Source: CAVUNY01 sp963768585 (GTDB lineage Bacteria > Chloroflexota > Anaerolineae > Anaerolineales > Anaerolineaceae). From it: a stretch of DNA of 64,000 nucleotides. The position numbers and the translations under genes were made by a program. The stretch lies in assembly GCA_963768585.1 (NCBI GenBank), contig CAVYIF010000011.1, positions 62,001-126,000 of the forward strand, in the 5' to 3' direction. The stretch's first letter is position 1. Each line of letters starts with the position of its first letter. The notes beneath the pieces are model-generated. The model made no database searches. It was given only the letters and a program-made list of their open reading frames with translations, and was not told the DNA's origin. Shown piece by piece: positions 61,500 to 64,000 of this stretch.

Positions 61500-62560
61500 C
61501 CATCGGTAAGATCCGCGAAGATGAGAACGTCATCCTGGAAATCAAGAATCTGAAAATGCACTTCCCGATTATGAAGGGCTTCCTGCGCCGTACGGTGGGG
61601 CATGTCAAGGCGGTGGACAACGTCAACCTGTTTATCCGCCGGCGCGAGACCCTGGGTCTGGTCGGAGAAAGCGGCTGCGGTAAGACCACCACCGGGCGCT
61701 GCATCATCCGCGCCTATAAACCCACGTCCGGGGAGATCCTCTACCGCGATTCAAAAAATAATATTGTGGATCTGTTCTCGATGCCCGAGAATGAAATGAA
61801 ACCTTACCGGGCAGAAATTCGCATGATCTTCCAGGACCCCTATTCTTCGCTCAACCCGCGCATGACCCTGCTGCAGATTGTGGGTGACCCGCTGATGGTG
61901 CACGAAAATCTGAGCGGCAAGGATCTGGAAGAGCGCGTGGCGGGCCTGCTCAAGCGGGTCGGCCTGCGCCCGGAGTATATGCGGCGCTACCCGCATGCTT
62001 TCAGCGGCGGCGAACGCCAGCGGATTGGCATCGCTCGCTCGCTGGCGCTCAACCCGCGCGTGGTGCTGGCGGATGAAGCCGTTTCGGCCCTGGACGTATC
62101 GGTGCGGGCCCAGATCATCAACCTGCTGGAAGATTTGCAGCATGAATTCGATCTGACCTACCTGTTTGTGGCCCACGACCTGAGCGTGGTGGAACATATC
62201 TGCGACCGGGTGGCGGTGATGTATGTCGGCAAGCTGGTCGAGGTGGCCGCGACGGAAGAATTATATATGCACCCGCTGCACCCCTATACCGAGGTGCTGC
62301 TTTCGGCAGTGCCCAAGCCCGACCCGCGCCTGCGCAGCCGCGGCAACCGGGTGATCCCCGAAGGGGATGTGGCCGACCCATCCAACCCGCCCAGCGGCTG
62401 CTACTTCCATCCACGCTGCGGCTATGCTAAAGAGCGCTGCAAGGTGGAGGAGCCGGCCCTGCGCGAAATTGGCTCGGACCACTTCGTGGCCTGTCACTTT
62501 GCCGAGGAACTGCGCCTGCGCGGCGTGTTAGACAAGGTGGCTGCATCAAAAACCCTATAA
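61496..62560 (+). CDS. Opp/Dpp-type ABC importer ATP-binding protein (OppF/DppF-like)
   Basis: A 354-residue ATPase that ends importer 2, the same length as the importer 1 homologue at 17687. Walker A is GESGCGKTT, the Q-loop is in MIFQDPYSSLNPRMT, the signature is FSGGERQRIGIARSL, Walker B is VVLADEAVSALD (Ala where Pro is usual), and the cysteine tail is CYFHPRCGYAKERC. It starts inside the stop of the preceding gene (ATGA). A microrepeat hairpin follows directly. Confidence 0.92.
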   Translation: MTIGKIREDENVILEIKNLKMHFPIMKGFLRRTVGHVKAVDNVNLFIRRRETLGLVGESGCGKTTTGRCIIRAYKPTSGEILYRDSKNNIVDLFSMPENEMKPYRAEIRMIFQDPYSSLNPRMTLLQIVGDPLMVHENLSGKDLEERVAGLLKRVGLRPEYMRRYPHAFSGGERQRIGIARSLALNPRVVLADEAVSALDVSVRAQIINLLEDLQHEFDLTYLFVAHDLSVVEHICDRVAVMYVGKLVEVAATEELYMHPLHPYTEVLLSAVPKPDPRLRSRGNRVIPEGDVADPSNPPSGCYFHPRCGYAKERCKVEEPALREIGSDHFVACHFAEELRLRGVLDKVAASKTL

Positions 62561-62561
62561 C

Positions 62562-62640
62562 CGCAGATGAACGCGGAAAAACGCAGATGGGAAATCCATA
62601 AAAAATGCTTTCCATCTGCACAAATCTGCGTTCATCTGCG
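62562..62640. repeat. Microrepeat hairpin, left flank of GxxExxY remnant
   Basis: CGCAGATGAACGC (62562-62574) pairs with GCGTTCATCTGCG (62628-62640), with inner GCAGATGG/CCATCTGC pairing, giving a long imperfect hairpin of CGCAGAT units. It may also end ABC importer 2. A related string in the opposite sense lies at 62973-63003. Confidence 0.55.
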
Positions 62641-62657
62641 ATTTTTTGGAATCTCAG

Positions 62658-62934
62658 ATGAATGGTGAGATTGCAGAAGAAGATCGGATTAATTCCATAA
62701 CTGAATAAATCATTGGTTGTGCCTATTGGGAGATTTCTTCGCAGATTTGCTGGTAGAACGAATCGTGTTGGTGGATCAAAAACCGTGAAGATGCCAGATG
62801 ATGCTCATTTGTCCCAGTGCATGAATTGCTTGAAGGATACAGGCCTAAAGGTTTGTCTCCTCTTTAATTTTGCACGACCCAAATTTCAAATCCGTCGTAT
62901 TGTTAACGGCTTGCAAGAACGTCCAAAAACTTGA
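62658..62934 (+). pseudogene. GxxExxY protein pseudogene
   Basis: A broken gene of the GxxExxY family (PD-(D/E)XK-like). ATG 62658 opens MNGEIAEEDRINSITE, then a stop replaces the usual Gln before IIGCAYW. The central part with the GxxExxY motif is deleted. The other frames continue with GDFFADLLVERIVLVDQK and, from about 62790, TVKMPDDAHLSQCMNCLKD and LLFNFARPKFQIRRIVNGL, the family's C-terminal end. One stop, one deletion and at least one shift make a true pseudogene. It is enclosed by CGCAGAT microrepeats on both sides. Confidence 0.7.
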
Positions 62935-62972
62935 AATATTGTGGATAAGAGCAGAATATTTTTTTCAAGCTT

Positions 62973-63003
62973 TTATCCGCGTCAATCTGTGTTCATCTGC
63001 GGT
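62973..63003. repeat. Microrepeat, right flank of GxxExxY remnant
   Basis: ATCCGCG, AATCTG and TTCATCTGCGG units, the inverse sense of the left flank at 62562. It ends 22 nt before the heparinase-like start. Confidence 0.5.
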
Positions 63004-63025
63004 AAAAACTATTCCGGAGACCCAT

Positions 63026-64000
63026 ATGTTATCTCAATACAATCCGAAAGATATCGAAGCGGCCCTGGTAAGCGCGCCGCAAAAACAGCCGTTTCCGCCG
63101 GCCAGCGATCGGACCGCCTGGGGGGCGGTCCGCCAGGCGATTGGGGAGACGCAAACCGTTGAAATGATTGCCCTGGCCGAAGAAGCCGCCCGGACGCCCA
63201 TACCTTCCCTGCCGGCGACACTGTACCTCGAATTTCAACGGATCGGACAGCGCGAGGGCTACCAGGTGCCCCGCACGCAACGCCACACCATGCTGGCTAA
63301 CCTGGTGCTGGCGGAATGCCTGGAGGGTCAGGGACGTTTCCTGGATCCGATTCTGGACCTGGCCTGGGCAATTTGCGAGGAGAGCAGCTGGGTGCTGCCG
63401 GCTCACCAGACGCTGTTGACCGATATGCAGCGTCCGGTGATCGACCTGGGCAGCGCCATGACCTCGCTGATGCTGGCCGAGCTGGATGCCCTGGTAGGGG
63501 CGCAGCTCGATCCTCTACTGGGCGAACGCATCCGCTACGAGGTCGACCGGCGCTCTTTCGGGCCCTACCTGACGCGCCATGATCACTGGTGGCTGTACAA
63601 CAGCCGCGTGCGCAAGGTGAACAACTGGACGGCGGTGTGCAACGCGGGTGTGGTCGGGGCGGCGCTTTATCTGGAAAAGGATATGTCCCGCCTGGCGGAG
63701 ATGGTCGCGCGCGCGGCGCGCTCGATGGACGATTACCTGGAAACATTCGACCAGGACGGGGGCTCCACCGAAGGGCCAGGGTACTGGTCGTACGGATTTG
63801 GCTACTACACTATCCTGGCGCAGCTGGTGGAGCAGCGCACCCAGGGCCAGATTGCCTTTATGGATGAGCCGGTGGTGCGCAAAGCGGCCCAGTTCCCGCT
63901 GCGCACCATGCTCAGCCCGGGCGTATTTGTCAATTTCTCGGACTGCGACCGCAACATCCACTTTATCGCCGCTCACCTGGATTACCTTTCCCGGCGGCTT
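63026..64000 (+). CDS. Heparinase II/III-like protein, 3' truncated by window
   Basis: The first 325 codons of an alpha/alpha-toroid polysaccharide-lyase-like protein; the frame is still open at the window end. NNWTAVCNAGVVGAALYL and FDQDGGSTEGPGYWSYGFGYY are the conserved blocks of the heparinase II/III and alginate-lyase group, holding the toroid's catalytic Asn, Tyr and Glu candidates. The N-terminal 60 residues are unlike a signal peptide, so it may be cytoplasmic and act on short uronate-containing oligomers brought in by importer 2. GGAGA lies 6 nt before ATG 63026. Confidence 0.8.
   Translation, partial: MLSQYNPKDIEAALVSAPQKQPFPPASDRTAWGAVRQAIGETQTVEMIALAEEAARTPIPSLPATLYLEFQRIGQREGYQVPRTQRHTMLANLVLAECLEGQGRFLDPILDLAWAICEESSWVLPAHQTLLTDMQRPVIDLGSAMTSLMLAELDALVGAQLDPLLGERIRYEVDRRSFGPYLTRHDHWWLYNSRVRKVNNWTAVCNAGVVGAALYLEKDMSRLAEMVARAARSMDDYLETFDQDGGSTEGPGYWSYGFGYYTILAQLVEQRTQGQIAFMDEPVVRKAAQFPLRTMLSPGVFVNFSDCDRNIHFIAAHLDYLSRRL

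Noticed and set aside
1..64000. CRISPR arrays, tRNA and rRNA genes
   Set aside because: No regularly spaced repeats with unique spacers, and no cloverleaf or rRNA-like segments recognised by reading; a covariance search could still find a small RNA.

Overview
The window is GC-rich, gene-dense bacterial DNA. The proteins suggest an uncultured anaerobic Chloroflexota, Anaerolineae-like. The signs are family-5 solute-binding lipoproteins paired with carbohydrate-active enzymes, a LacI-type sensor fused to a histidine kinase and AraC domain, a zinc-ribbon/SUMF1 membrane protein, uroporphyrinogen-decarboxylase-like (URO-D-like) proteins, and GGGCGCA-type REP hairpins. This placement is an inference from gene content. 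No rRNA, tRNA or CRISPR array was seen.

Layout. 0.3-5.4 kb: two URO-D-like barrels, an acyltransferase-like protein, a HIT protein and an EEP phosphatase. 5.5-7.9 kb: a minus-strand membrane redox operon (ferric-reductase-like protein, ApbE, two small anchored proteins). 8-13.2 kb: oxidoreductases, an SCP2 protein and a class V aminotransferase. 13.4-17.6 kb: a 1209-residue one-protein two-component regulator and a degenerate receiver. 17.7-24.3 kb: ABC importer 1. 24.4-30.4 kb: radical SAM protein, sugar isomerase and large toroid protein A. 30.4-41.3 kb: a catabolic cluster (epimerase, toroid protein B, GDPD, two PL22-like lyases, cupin, toroid protein C, GH4). 42.1-44.3 kb: an AT-rich accessory island with a decayed Rhs toxin/immunity locus and a RAYT transposase flanked by inverted REP hairpins. 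44.4-55.6 kb: GH43-like, DUF72, acyl-ACP thioesterase, GerMN lipoprotein, SUMF1 protein, GH3, GH4 and a third PL22-like propeller. 56-62.6 kb: ABC importer 2. 62.6-64 kb: a GxxExxY pseudogene between microrepeats, then a heparinase II/III-like gene running off the window.

Taken together, most of the window looks like a glycan (probably uronate-containing plant or microbial polysaccharide) utilisation region. Two importers would bring in oligosaccharides. Lyase-like propellers, toroid proteins, GH3, GH4 and GH43-like enzymes would cleave them, and epimerase, isomerase and dehydrogenase proteins would process the monomers. A cytoplasmic LacI-sensor kinase/AraC protein is the likely local regulator. 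The substrate is not proven by the sequence.

Caution: at least eight otherwise intact genes carry single-base frameshifts, mostly in short homopolymers, with coding sequence preserved on both sides. I treat these as probable assembly indels. The Rhs region and the GxxExxY gene carry several independent lesions and look truly decayed.
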